A stretch of 64,000 nt of DNA from Saccharothrix sp. NRRL B-16348 (GCF_001280085.1 NZ_LGED01000125.1:124001-188000), one strand, 5' to 3'. Shown: positions 29,094-38,122, numbered from the stretch's first letter. Made by a program: numbers and translations. The notes: generated by a model not told the origin, from the sequence alone.

Positions 29094-29135
29094 ACCGGCA
29101 GGTTTGGCCGGACCGCGGCTGGGTACGTCGAACCG

Positions 29136-30110
29136 GTGGACAGCGTGCTCGACCTCGGCGACCTGTTCCCCGGCCTGCGCGTGGACGACCTCGTGGTGGA
29201 CTACGAGGACGGGGACGACCCCGTGCTGCGGCACCCCGACGGCACGGAGATCGACACCTGGCGTGAGAACTACCCGTACCCGACGCGGCTGACGCGCGAG
29301 GAGTACGACCTGTCCAAGCGCCTGCTCCAGATCGAGCTGCTGAAGCTCCAGTACTGGATCAAGGACACCGGCGGGCGGATGGTCGTCGTGTTCGAGGGGC
29401 GTGACGCGGCGGGCAAGGGCGGCACCATCAAGCGGTTCACCGAGCACCTCAACCCGCGTGGTGCGCGGGTCGTGGCGTTGAGCAAGCCGACCGAGCGCGA
29501 GCAGGGCGAGTGGTACTTCCAGCGGTACGTCGACCACCTGCCGACCGCCGGCGAGATCGTGCTGTTCGACCGGTCCTGGTACAACCGCGCCGGCGTCGAA
29601 CGGGTCATGGGCTACTGCACCGACGAGCAGTACGAGCGGTTCATGAGGCAGGCGCCGACGTTCGAGCGGATGCTGGTGGACGACGGGATCGTGCTGGTCA
29701 AGCTGTGGTTCTCGGTGTCGCGGGCGGAGCAGCGGACGCGGTTCCTGATCCGGCAGGTCGACCCGGTGCGGCAGTGGAAGCTCAGCCCGAACGACGTCGA
29801 GTCGCTGGACCGGTGGGACGCCTACACCGAGGCGAAGGTGGCGATGTTCCGGGCCACCGACACGCGCGCCGCGCCGTGGACCGTGGTGAAGAGCAACGAC
29901 AAGAAGCGGGCCCGGATCGAGGCCATGCGCAGCGTGCTGGCGCGGGTCGACTACACCGACAAGGACCCCGAGGTGGTCGGCGAGCCGGACCCGCGGGTGG
30001 TCGGCCCGGCGGCCACGCTGCTGGAGGAGGGCGAGGACGAGGCCACGCTCAGCCCGACCCCCCTCGCGCACGCCACCGACGCCGACCACGGACCGGGCGT
30101 GCACCCCTGA
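29136..30110 (+). CDS. ppk2: Polyphosphate kinase 2
   Basis: A 324-residue class I PPK2, which uses polyphosphate to phosphorylate nucleotides (typically GDP/ADP) or the reverse. Walker A is FEGRDAAGKGGTI and Walker B is FDRSWYNRAGVE; the lid module with conserved arginines (EQRTRFLIRQVD) follows. An N-terminal extension of about 60 acidic residues and a C-terminal acidic tail of about 45 residues flank the core. GTG at 29136 is chosen because the upstream in-frame GTG lies in the preceding terminator, but no clear ribosome site is visible. It converges with the methyltransferase gene. Confidence 0.9.
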   Translation: MDSVLDLGDLFPGLRVDDLVVDYEDGDDPVLRHPDGTEIDTWRENYPYPTRLTREEYDLSKRLLQIELLKLQYWIKDTGGRMVVVFEGRDAAGKGGTIKRFTEHLNPRGARVVALSKPTEREQGEWYFQRYVDHLPTAGEIVLFDRSWYNRAGVERVMGYCTDEQYERFMRQAPTFERMLVDDGIVLVKLWFSVSRAEQRTRFLIRQVDPVRQWKLSPNDVESLDRWDAYTEAKVAMFRATDTRAAPWTVVKSNDKKRARIEAMRSVLARVDYTDKDPEVVGEPDPRVVGPAATLLEEGEDEATLSPTPLAHATDADHGPGVHP

Positions 30111-30122
30111 GGCAGGTCGTTC

Positions 30123-31175
30123 TCACGTCACGGGGATGCCCTCGACGATCGACAGCCGGGTGCCGGTCGGGATCACCCCGGTCAGCCGGAAGCCTGCCGC
30201 GGTGAACAGGGCGTCGAACTCGGCGCGGGTGCGTTCCCGCCCGGTCAGCGAACTCATCATGAGCAGGTCGATGACCTTGCCCGGGTCTGGGTCGTTGCCG
30301 GGCGGGATCACGGCGTCGACGACCAGCACGCGGCCGTGGTCGGAGACGGCTCGGCGGCAGTGGCGGAGGATGCGCACGCACTGCTCGTCGTCCCAGTCGT
30401 GCAGGATCCGCTTGATCAGGTAGACGTCGCCGGGCGGCGCCCCGGTGAAGAAGTCGCCGGGGACCAGCTCCCAGCGGTCGTCCGCGCCGAGTTCGCCGAG
30501 CCGGTGCTTTTGCAGCACGTGCGGCTGCTCGAAGAGCACACCGCGCAACCCGGGGTGCTCGCGCAGCACGGCCAGCAGCAGACCGCCGTGCCCGCCGCCG
30601 AGGTCGACGACCGTCGCCGACGCCGGGAAGTCGTACGCCCACGCGACGAGGGGGTTCTCCGGGTCGGACATCTCCGCCATGCCGACGTGGAAGACGGCCG
30701 CGGTGTCGGCGTCACGGGCGAAGTGGTCGAAGAACGGCATCCCGAACAGCCGCTCGAACGGCGAGGTGCCGGTGCGCACGGCCTCCTCCAACTCGCCCGC
30801 CGGCTGCCAGAACGTCTTGTCGGTGAGCATCAGGACCGCGGAGCGGAACGACCCCGGCACGTCGCCGCGCAGCAACTCGGCCGCCGGGGTGAGCGCGAAC
30901 CGGCCCTCGTCGTCCTCGACGAAGATCCCGCGCGTGGCCAGCAGCCGCAGCATCCGGTGCAGGTTGAGCGGGTCGGCGCCGACCGCCTCGGCCAGCTCGG
31001 CGACCGGACGCGGCCCGGTGCTCAGGTGATCGGCCACGCCCAACGCCGCGGCGGCGCGCAACGCGGCCGAGAACAGGTAGCCCATCGCGTGGTCCATCAG
31101 GGCGAAGCGGGGGTCGGTTTCCGCCGGCCGCTCGACCGAGCCGGGGGAGTTCTCCACAGTTGACACTGTCCGCAC
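30123..31175 (-). CDS. SAM-dependent O-methyltransferase (Methyltransf_2)
   Basis: A 350-residue methyltransferase of the plant-COMT/antibiotic O-methyltransferase type. A dimerisation winged-helix domain fills about 20-110 (LGVADHLSTG, LNLHRMLRLLATRGIF). The Rossmann SAM-binding domain has VVDLGGGHGG near residue 192, and the catalytic base histidine is in LIKRILHDWDDEQC. Such enzymes methylate hydroxyl groups of polyketides or aromatic metabolites, as in the mitomycin or carminomycin pathways, but no biosynthetic cluster surrounds it. GTG at 31175 is the longest start; GTG codons four and seven positions later are possible. A palindrome lies directly upstream. Confidence 0.88.
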   Translation of the reverse strand: MRTVSTVENSPGSVERPAETDPRFALMDHAMGYLFSAALRAAAALGVADHLSTGPRPVAELAEAVGADPLNLHRMLRLLATRGIFVEDDEGRFALTPAAELLRGDVPGSFRSAVLMLTDKTFWQPAGELEEAVRTGTSPFERLFGMPFFDHFARDADTAAVFHVGMAEMSDPENPLVAWAYDFPASATVVDLGGGHGGLLLAVLREHPGLRGVLFEQPHVLQKHRLGELGADDRWELVPGDFFTGAPPGDVYLIKRILHDWDDEQCVRILRHCRRAVSDHGRVLVVDAVIPPGNDPDPGKVIDLLMMSSLTGRERTRAEFDALFTAAGFRLTGVIPTGTRLSIVEGIPVT

Positions 31176-31181
31176 GTTAGT

Positions 31182-31198
31182 GATGACCGAGAGTCATC
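31182..31198. promoter_or_regulatory. Inverted repeat upstream of the O-methyltransferase
   Basis: GATGAC-CGAGA-GTCATC, a perfect 6-base-arm palindrome seven bases before the methyltransferase start. Its position suits a repressor operator overlapping the transcription or translation start. No dedicated regulator gene adjoins it. Confidence 0.4.
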
Positions 31199-31229
31199 GC
31201 CAGTAATCGTTCCCGTTCGGGCAACCGGG

Positions 31230-32864
31230 TCAGCCGCCGTCCTCCGTCGGCTGGACCGACGGTTCGGGTTCGGGGCTCGGCTGCGGGCTCTCGGACGTGG
31301 TGGTCGCCGGGGCGGAGGTGGGTTGGCCGGTGGTGGTGACGACCGGCGCGGTGGTGTCGCCGTCGGGTCCGGCTTGGGGGTCGGCCGCGTTCCGGGCCGG
31401 CGCGTCTTCGGCCGCCGGGTCGTCGGCCGGGGACGTCGTGGGCTGCGGTGTGGTGGGCGCGGGGGTCGTGCCGGTGGCTTGGGGCGTGACGATGAACCGG
31501 GGTTGGTCCTGCGCCGGGTCGGCGGAGGTCGCCGTGCCGGGGGACGCCTGCTGCGTCGTTGCTTCGGGCGGGGCGGAGGTGGCGGGTCGGTCGCCGGAGA
31601 GCGCGGCCAACGTGATGGCGAACGCGCCGACCAGCGCGCTTGCCGAGGCGACGAGCGCGTACGACGGGCGCGTGCCCGCACGGGGAAGCTTCTCGGTGTC
31701 CGCCTCGACTGTGCTGGGTGGTGGGGCAGCAAGGTCGGTGTTCGGCTTGGCTGTGTCGGGCGGCGTGGCGGCGGAGTCGGCGTCCGGCTCGCCGCTGTTT
31801 GGCGGCGTGGCAGCGGCTGCGTTGACCGGCTCGGCGCTGTTGGGCGGTACGGCAGCGGCTGCGTTGACCCGCTCGGTTGCCTTGGGCGGTGGGGCAGCGG
31901 GGTCGGCGTCGGGCCCGGCTGCGTCGGGTGGTGGGGCGATGGGGTCGGTTGCCTGCTTGGTTGCGCTGCCGGGCGCGGCAGCGGGGTCGACGTCCGGCTC
32001 GGGCCGGTCTTCCGGCGGCGGGGCGAGGACGGTGGTGGCCGGTTCGGCGGCGTCACCGGGTGGCAGGGTGATCGCGCCCAGCAGGACCTGCGCGCAGTCG
32101 TGCGCGGTCGGCCGGTCGGCCGGCGCGGCGGAGGTGGTCCGGGCCAACAGGTTCCGGAGGTCGGCGGGCAGGTCGTCGGGGATCACGGGTGGGCGGTGCA
32201 GGCGGGCGACCGCGGCCTCCACGTCGCCGCCCTCGTACTCGCGCCGGCCGGTCAGGCACTCCAGGAGCACCAGGCCCAGGGCGTAGACGTCGGTCGGGTG
32301 GTCGATCTCCTGGCCCAGCACCTGTTCCGGCGCGAGGTAGGCGGCGGTGCCGACCAGTTGATCCGTGCGGGTCAGCCGGGTGGCTCCGGTCAGGTGGGCC
32401 AGGCCGAAGTCGGCCAGGTAGGCGTTGTCCTCGCGGTCGAGCAGGATGTTCGCCGGCTTCACGTCGCGGTGCACGAGGCCGTGGGCGTGCACGTGCGCCA
32501 GCGCGTCGGCCAGCCGTGCGCCGAGCCGGCGCACCTCGTCCAGCGGCAGCGGTCCGAGGGCGAGGCGTTCGTGCAGGGTCCGGCCTTCGACCAGCCGCAG
32601 CACCACGAACGGGGTCGGCGCCGTGGTGTCGGCGTCGTAGACCGACACCAGCGCCGGGTGCGTGAGCCCGGCCAGGACGCGGACCTCGTTGTCGAACCGC
32701 CGGGCGTCGGCGGGGTCGAAACCGGGCCGCACCAGCTTGATCGCGACGTGCCGCCGCAGCACGGTGTCCCACGCCCGGTGCACCTCGGCCATGCCGCCGA
32801 TCCCGATCGGCTCGATGAGCTGGTAGCGGCCGGACGGCACCTTGTCGCCTACCGAGGGTGACAC
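31230..32864 (-). CDS. Transmembrane Ser/Thr protein kinase (PknB-like)
   Basis: A 544-residue Hanks-type kinase. The kinase domain (about 10-275) has the glycine loop GIGGMAEVH, catalytic lysine in AIKLV, HRDVKPANI and DFG, and an activation loop ending GTAAYLAPEQ. A linker of about 140 residues rich in Ala, Pro, Asp and Glu includes two near-identical units (VNAAAAVPPNSAEP/VNAAAATPPNSGEP). A single membrane helix (about 405-425) precedes a Thr/Pro-rich external tail of about 120 residues without PASTA repeats. GTG at 32864 has GGAGG seven bases upstream. It phosphorylates proteins on Ser/Thr in response to an unknown external cue. The lipoprotein gene is divergent. Confidence 0.93.
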   Translation of the reverse strand: MSPSVGDKVPSGRYQLIEPIGIGGMAEVHRAWDTVLRRHVAIKLVRPGFDPADARRFDNEVRVLAGLTHPALVSVYDADTTAPTPFVVLRLVEGRTLHERLALGPLPLDEVRRLGARLADALAHVHAHGLVHRDVKPANILLDREDNAYLADFGLAHLTGATRLTRTDQLVGTAAYLAPEQVLGQEIDHPTDVYALGLVLLECLTGRREYEGGDVEAAVARLHRPPVIPDDLPADLRNLLARTTSAAPADRPTAHDCAQVLLGAITLPPGDAAEPATTVLAPPPEDRPEPDVDPAAAPGSATKQATDPIAPPPDAAGPDADPAAPPPKATERVNAAAAVPPNSAEPVNAAAATPPNSGEPDADSAATPPDTAKPNTDLAAPPPSTVEADTEKLPRAGTRPSYALVASASALVGAFAITLAALSGDRPATSAPPEATTQQASPGTATSADPAQDQPRFIVTPQATGTTPAPTTPQPTTSPADDPAAEDAPARNAADPQAGPDGDTTAPVVTTTGQPTSAPATTTSESPQPSPEPEPSVQPTEDGG

Positions 32865-33053
32865 TTCATACCTCCGGTCGCGTGAACAGGACACTTCCGA
32901 GTGCCCTGATCGCGCTGACGCCAAACAGGTGAGCGCGCCTCGGGTCGGCGGTCGCGGAGGGGCGTGCGTTCCGGGTCGACGGGCCTGTGCGGGCCGCCTG
33001 GCGCTTGGGTGAAACCGTGTCGTGGCCAGGTGATCCTCCCTTACGCTGCCGTC

Positions 33054-34028
33054 ATGGCGAGAGCGCTCGGCGTCGTCCCGTTAGTGGCACTGCTGGTCGG
33101 GTGCGGCGCCACCGTGACCGGGACCGCCGTGCCGGTGCCGGACCCGACGTTCCCCGAACCACCCGCGCGCACCGCCGAGGTGCTGCTGCGCGACCCGGCG
33201 TCGATCGACCCGTGCGGGCAGGTGGAGCCCGCGGACGTGGCGGTGTTCGGCGAGGCGTCGATCGCGCCGGTCGAGTCACTCGACTACTGCGTGCTCAAGG
33301 TGACCACCGGCGGTGCGGTGCTCGACGTGGTGGCGGGCGGCTTGGACCGGGTGCAGCACGAGGCCGTGTTCGACGGGCCGCTGGTGCCGTACGAGGAGTT
33401 GCGGATCGTCGAGATCCGCGGCGGCAGCGGCGTCCAGTGCCAGCGCGGCTTGGTGTTCCCCGACCTGGTGGCGCTGAACGTGACCGTCGACAACCACTCC
33501 ACCGAGGACGTGCCCGCGCCGCTGCTGTGCGCGGTCGCCGACGTCGTGGTGCGCGCCATCGCGGACCGCGTGCTCGCGGGCGACGTGGAGCGCCGGCGGT
33601 ACGCGGCGAAGTCCCTCGGGCCGGTGCACGCGTGCCGCGGGCTGTCGGACGCGACGGTCGCGCGGCTGCCCGGACTGGCGGGTTCGCGCGCCTGGCCCTA
33701 CCCGGCGGGCCACCAGTGCCGGTGGAGCCCGGACGGCACGACGACCCCGCCCAGGGTGCGGGTCACCTACTCGGTGGGCACGCCGACCGAGCCGAACGGC
33801 GGCAACAGCAAGCTCGAGGACATCGCCGGCCGCCCCACCGTGATGTCCGGCTTGACCACGTCGTCGCTCGTGCTGTGCGGCGCGGAGACCACCCACGTCC
33901 CGTTCGAGGACGGGTTGAGCGAACTCGCCCTCGTCACCGTCGCCCTGCCGACCGGCGCGACCGTCGAGGACGCGTGCGCCGCGGTGCGGGTCGTCGCGGC
34001 CGAGGTGTGGGCCGGCCTGCCGGCGTGA
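33054..34028 (+). CDS. Secreted lipoprotein, DUF3558-like
   Basis: A 324-residue lipoprotein: the N-terminus has a short positive start, a hydrophobic stretch and the lipobox LLVGCG, so lipidation at the cysteine near residue 18 is expected. The mature part has about seven more cysteines in patterns (DPCGQVEP, LDYCVLK, VQCQRGL, HACRGLSD, HQCRW) that resemble the two-domain DUF3558-type lipoproteins of actinomycetes. Function is unknown. Codon 10 is TTA, a rare codon here. It is divergent from the transmembrane kinase, which makes it a possible surface partner of that kinase by location only. Confidence 0.8.
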   Translation: MARALGVVPLVALLVGCGATVTGTAVPVPDPTFPEPPARTAEVLLRDPASIDPCGQVEPADVAVFGEASIAPVESLDYCVLKVTTGGAVLDVVAGGLDRVQHEAVFDGPLVPYEELRIVEIRGGSGVQCQRGLVFPDLVALNVTVDNHSTEDVPAPLLCAVADVVVRAIADRVLAGDVERRRYAAKSLGPVHACRGLSDATVARLPGLAGSRAWPYPAGHQCRWSPDGTTTPPRVRVTYSVGTPTEPNGGNSKLEDIAGRPTVMSGLTTSSLVLCGAETTHVPFEDGLSELALVTVALPTGATVEDACAAVRVVAAEVWAGLPA

Positions 34029-34257
34029 CGGCGTGGCACGACCCGGACCGGACGGAGCCGGGAGGCGGCCTGCGGGCTGGGACACCGCGGCGCCTCGACC
34101 GGCTCCGTCTCCGGACGAACACCCCCCTGACATCCGCCCGGCACAGCGAGCATGCCCGACGTGTGCCGGCGAAACGCTTAACCACCGTTGAATCACCTGG
34201 TCACAGGCCGTGCCGCCACCGGGTCCCGAGGCTCCGGGCGACCTGGTCGGCCGGCGC

Positions 34258-35769
34258 CTAAGGGTGGATGACCAGACCCCGGCCGCCGTCGCGCTTGGCC
34301 TCGTACATGGCCTTGTCCGCACGGTTGAGCACGGACGCGGCGGTGGCCTCGGGGTCGTGGTCGGCGCAGATCACCACGCCGACCGACGCGCTGATCTCCT
34401 CGCCGAGCGCGTCGAGGATGCGAAACGCCACCTTCTCCGGCTCCTCCAGTCCTTCGACCAGGACGCCGAACTCGTCGCCGCCGAGCCGCGCCACCACGTC
34501 GGTGTCGCGGACGCACTGCCGCAACTGCTGCGCCACCCGTTCGAGCATCGCGTCGCCGTGCGCGTGGCCGGAGACGTCGTTGACCGCCTTGAAGTCGTCC
34601 AGGTCGACGAACAGCAACCCGAACGGCGTGCCGTCGCGGTGGTGCTCGGCCAACGCCTCGTCCAGCCTGCGCTCGAACAGCGCCCGGTTGGCCAGCCCGG
34701 TCAACGGGTCGTGGTGCGCCTGGTGCGTCAGGGTGTGCTCGGACTCGCGCAGCAGCAGCACGAGCTTCGTGTTGTCCACGAGGGTCACGAGCTGCCGCAG
34801 GATCACCGCGACGAACACGGTGAAGCCGCAGCCGATCTCCACCGCGTCCAACGGCCCGAGGTCGCCGATGATCGTGCGCCGCAGCACCAGCACGCTGCTG
34901 ACCAGTAAGGGCACGTACGGCATCAGTAGGTAGGCCCACTGCCACGACCGCCGGTTGCGGCTCGGCCCGGTCGAGGGCGACGGCACGGGCGCCAAGGCCG
35001 CCAACGCGATCAGCGCGGGCCCGATCACGAACCCGGCGTTGGCCAGCGGCGGCACCTCCGGCGCCTGGATGCTGACCAGGTAGGCGAACGCGAAGTCGGA
35101 CGCGGCCAGCCCGACCAGGCCGAGCCCGAGCAACCGCAGCTGCGGTCGCAGCACGACCTTGCGGTCCGCGCTCAGCACCACCACGATCACCAGCAGCACG
35201 AGGTCCGTCACCGGGTAGGCGATCGCCACCAGGAACGCCGCCGAACCCGGGTGGCCCGCGGCGACCAGCCCGCCGAGCGACGTGGTCCAGGTCAGCACGA
35301 ACAGCGACCCGACCACGATCAGGCCGTCGAGCAGCAGCACCAGCCGGGCGCTGCGGGAACGGCGGTCGAGCAGCGCGTCGGGCCGGTCCGACCGGCGGAA
35401 GTTGCCGATGACCAGCAGGGCGATGAACGCGAACGGCACGATGCTGAGGTAGCCGGCGTCCGCGGGCGACGGTGACGGCACCGCGCGCCGCTCGACGAGC
35501 TGGTACCACGTCCACAACGCCTGACCGGTGGACCAGCCCGCCATGCCGAAGCCCATCGCCAGCCGCCAACGGCGGTCCGGCCCGGTCGCCCGGCGAGCCG
35601 TCCACCAGCAGCAACCGGTCGCGAACAGGCCCGTGGCGAGCTGGGCGAGGTCGTCCAGGACCACGGCGCCCTCACCCTTGACGATGTCGAAACTCGCGGC
35701 CACGGACGCGGCGGTGGCCAGCGCCAGCACCACCGCGGCCGTGATGGCGAACCGCCTCGTCCCGATCAC
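34258..35769 (-). CDS. Membrane diguanylate cyclase (GGDEF domain)
   Basis: A protein of about 503 residues. About ten hydrophobic segments form an N-terminal membrane sensor (residues 5-330). A short coiled linker with HQAHHDPLTGLANR opens the GGDEF domain (about 340-500). The catalytic motif is intact (RLGGDEFGVL) and the RxxD inhibitory site (RDTD) lies five residues before it, so the enzyme should make cyclic di-GMP from two GTP and be product-inhibited. There is no EAL domain. GTG at 35769 is chosen as start; a GTG at 35811 would add 14 residues, but neither has a ribosome site. The divergent MarR gene begins 60 bases away. Confidence 0.9.
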   Translation of the reverse strand: MIGTRRFAITAAVVLALATAASVAASFDIVKGEGAVVLDDLAQLATGLFATGCCWWTARRATGPDRRWRLAMGFGMAGWSTGQALWTWYQLVERRAVPSPSPADAGYLSIVPFAFIALLVIGNFRRSDRPDALLDRRSRSARLVLLLDGLIVVGSLFVLTWTTSLGGLVAAGHPGSAAFLVAIAYPVTDLVLLVIVVVLSADRKVVLRPQLRLLGLGLVGLAASDFAFAYLVSIQAPEVPPLANAGFVIGPALIALAALAPVPSPSTGPSRNRRSWQWAYLLMPYVPLLVSSVLVLRRTIIGDLGPLDAVEIGCGFTVFVAVILRQLVTLVDNTKLVLLLRESEHTLTHQAHHDPLTGLANRALFERRLDEALAEHHRDGTPFGLLFVDLDDFKAVNDVSGHAHGDAMLERVAQQLRQCVRDTDVVARLGGDEFGVLVEGLEEPEKVAFRILDALGEEISASVGVVICADHDPEATAASVLNRADKAMYEAKRDGGRGLVIHP

Positions 35770-35828
35770 GCCGGTCAGTGTGCCGCATTCCGGTGCCTTC
35801 GGCCGGGTCACCCTGGGAGGATCGGCGG

Positions 35829-36347
35829 GTGGCAGAGCAGGAGGTTCCCGTCGCCGAAGACGTGGCGACGGAGCAGGAGTACGAGCGGTTCGCGCGGCAC
35901 CGGATCGGCGAGTTGGGCGGCGACGCGGACGCGTTCGGCCTCTCGTACAACGTGCTGCACCTGGCGTACATGATGATCACCGACTACGAGGCGCTGGTGC
36001 ACCGCGAGCAGGGGTGGACCATGCCCGGGTTCCGGTTGATGTTCAAGCTGTGGATCCTCGGTCCGACCCAGCCCGCGCGGCTGGCAGACCTGTCCGGCAC
36101 GACCAGGTCGGCGATGTCCAACCTGATCAACACGCTGGAGCGGGCCGGGCTGGTCGAGCGGACCAGGGACGGGCAGGACCGGCGCGTGGTGTTCGTGGCG
36201 CTCACCCGGGAGGGCCGCGAGGCGGTGTCGGGCGTGTTCCCGCGCCAGAACGCGCGCGAGGCGCGCTGGTTCGCCGTGCTGGACGAGGACGAACGCGCAC
36301 AGATGGCGCAATTGATCCGACGAGTGGCCGCCGCCCGTCCGAGGTAG
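35829..36347 (+). CDS. MarR family transcriptional regulator
   Basis: A 172-residue winged-helix regulator. The recognition region is LADLSGTTRSAMSNLINTLERAGLVER with the wing TRDGQDRRVVFVALT, as in MarR; an extended N-terminal helix of about 40 residues adds to the dimer interface. GTG at 35829 has GGAGG eight bases upstream. It is divergent from the diguanylate cyclase, which is a plausible target. Confidence 0.88.
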   Translation: MAEQEVPVAEDVATEQEYERFARHRIGELGGDADAFGLSYNVLHLAYMMITDYEALVHREQGWTMPGFRLMFKLWILGPTQPARLADLSGTTRSAMSNLINTLERAGLVERTRDGQDRRVVFVALTREGREAVSGVFPRQNAREARWFAVLDEDERAQMAQLIRRVAAARPR

Positions 36348-36606
36348 TCCGGTCGAGACGCGGTATTTCGCAATATCGTCGCGATTTCAACAAACGCCGT
36401 GCGGCTCGCCCGTGGTCGGCGGCAATTCGTGCGCCGACTATGCCCGGTCGGCTGGAAACGGCGTGCGCATTTCTTCGGGAAAGCATTTGTTCCACTATCT
36501 GGGAGTGATTCCACTCTAATGGAGGAGCAGTGCTCGGTGCGGCATTGCGCTACGGTCCTGTAACCGCCGTCACATCGCATGTCGAACCGCACGAGAAAGG
36601 CCGTTC

Positions 36607-37224
36607 ATGCTGACCTTAGTGGCCGCGGCTGCATTGACCCTGTCCGCGCTCGTCCCCTCAAGTGAAACGACGGTCGAGACCGCGCCCGAATACGTCACGG
36701 TCCAGGTCAGGACCGTGAACGGGTCCGGTTGCCCGGCGGGCACCGCGGCGGTCGCCGCCGCACCGGACCGCACCGCCTTCACCGTCACTTACAGCCAGTT
36801 CCTCGCGCAGGCGGGCGCCGACTCCGAGCCGACGGACTTCCGGAAGAACTGCCAGCTCACGCTGGAGCTGAACTACCCCCAGGGCTTCACCTACGGCATC
36901 GCACAGGCCGACTACCGCGGGTTCGCGCACCTCCAGCGCGGCGCGGTGGGCATGGAGCAGGGCAACTACTACTTCCAGGGCATGTCGCCGACCGCCCGGA
37001 AGAGCCATTCCTACGCCGGGCCCTTCAGCGACAACTGGCAGGCCACGGACGCCACGGAATGGGACGCCATCGTCTACGCGCCGTGCGGCGAACAACGGAT
37101 GTTCAACATCAACACGGAACTGCGCGTCACCGCGGGCACGTCGACCGGCACCAGTTTCATGGTGATGGACTCGACCGACAGCAACGTGAGCACCACGTAC
37201 CACTTCTCGTGGAAGCGGTGCTGA
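36607..37224 (+). CDS. Secreted DUF4360 protein, copy 1
   Basis: A 205-residue exported protein of the DUF4360 family, found in actinomycetes and fungi with unknown function. A short signal peptide (about 1-20) precedes a beta-rich domain with the family's features: VNGSGCPAGT, a conserved GFTYGIAQADYRGFAHL strand pair, and four cysteines (GCP, KNCQL, PCGEQR, WKRC) likely forming two disulfides. ATG at 36607 has GAAAGG six bases upstream. Codon 4 is TTA, a rare codon that could make expression depend on bldA tRNA. The next gene is a paralogue 79 bases downstream, indicating a tandem duplication. Confidence 0.88.
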   Translation: MLTLVAAAALTLSALVPSSETTVETAPEYVTVQVRTVNGSGCPAGTAAVAAAPDRTAFTVTYSQFLAQAGADSEPTDFRKNCQLTLELNYPQGFTYGIAQADYRGFAHLQRGAVGMEQGNYYFQGMSPTARKSHSYAGPFSDNWQATDATEWDAIVYAPCGEQRMFNINTELRVTAGTSTGTSFMVMDSTDSNVSTTYHFSWKRC

Positions 37225-37303
37225 GGCAGCCCGACCGGTGACCGAGGGACTTGCGTCAATTCGCCGCCGATACCGTGCTCATTGACGAGTCGGAAGGTGC
37301 TGC

Positions 37304-37939
37304 ATGTTCAATTTCGTGGCGGCCGTCACCATGGCGGCGGCGGTGATCGTCATTCCTCCCGGCGGGGCGCCGAACACCACCCCGCCGCCGGATCACATGA
37401 CCATCGACGTGGTGACCGTCAACGGCTCCGGATGCCCGGCCGGTACCGCGGCCGTGGCGGTCTCACCGGACAACAAGGCGTTCACCGTCACCTACAGCCA
37501 GTTCATGGCGCAGGTGGGCGTAGGCGCGCTGCCCACCGATTTCCGGAAGAACTGCCAGCTCAACCTGAGGCTGAACATCCCACAGGGGTTCACCTACGGC
37601 ATCGCGCAAACCGACTACCGCGGCTTCGCCCACCTCGAGCAAGGCGCGAGCGGTCTGGAACGGGCCAACTACTACTTCCAGGGCATGTCGCCGACGGCGT
37701 ACCGGAGCCACAGCTACGCGGGACCGTTCAGCGACGACTGGCAGGCCACCGACACCACCGAACTCGCCGCGATCGTGTACCACCCGTGCGGTGAGCAACG
37801 GCTGTTCAACATCAACACGGAGCTGCGGGTGAGCGCCGGCTCGTCCGACACGACGAAGACCACCAGCTTCATGTCCATGGACTCCACGGACGGCAGCGTC
37901 GAGACGACGTACCACTTCGCCTGGAAGACCTGCCCGTGA
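37304..37939 (+). CDS. Secreted DUF4360 protein, copy 2
   Basis: A 211-residue paralogue of the preceding gene with the same signal peptide and four-cysteine pattern (GCP, KNCQL, PCGEQR, WKTC). Long identical stretches such as CGEQR, FNINTELRV and MDSTD are shared. It differs mainly in the N-terminal 30 residues and one small insertion near the C-terminus. ATG at 37304 has GGAAGG about six bases upstream. It is followed by a double hairpin terminator. Function unknown; as a stable disulfide-rich exported protein it could bind a surface or another protein. Confidence 0.87.
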   Translation: MFNFVAAVTMAAAVIVIPPGGAPNTTPPPDHMTIDVVTVNGSGCPAGTAAVAVSPDNKAFTVTYSQFMAQVGVGALPTDFRKNCQLNLRLNIPQGFTYGIAQTDYRGFAHLEQGASGLERANYYFQGMSPTAYRSHSYAGPFSDDWQATDTTELAAIVYHPCGEQRLFNINTELRVSAGSSDTTKTTSFMSMDSTDGSVETTYHFAWKTCP

Positions 37940-38043
37940 ACGGACCGGCTCGGTGAGCGGTGGATCCCCGCCCACCGAGACCGGCCCGCCTGAGCGCGTG
38001 CGCCGCACGTTCGAGCGATCGGCGCGCGCACCGGATTGACCGA

Positions 38044-38079
38044 CCCGGGTGGCCGGACCACGCTGTCCGGCCACCCGGG
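38044..38079. terminator. Bidirectional hairpin after DUF4360 genes
   Basis: A perfect 15-base stem (38044-38058 with 38065-38079) and 6-base loop between convergent transcription units. Confidence 0.75.
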
Positions 38080-38084
38080 AAGGG

Positions 38085-38120
38085 CGTCCCCGGCCGCACT
38101 CCGTTGTGCGGCCGGGGACG
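38085..38120 (-). terminator. Terminator of gltBD
   Basis: A perfect 15-base stem (38085-38099 with 38106-38120) and a 6-base loop, two bases beyond the gltD stop codon. Its tip, CCGCACTCCGTTGTGCGG (38094-38111), is repeated exactly upstream of gltB at 44187-44204. Confidence 0.8.
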
Positions 38121-38122
38121 AG

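Noticed and set aside
30123..31175. Secondary-metabolite cluster around the O-methyltransferase
   Set aside because: Neighbours are a polyphosphate kinase and a Ser/Thr kinase; no synthase or other tailoring gene is nearby.
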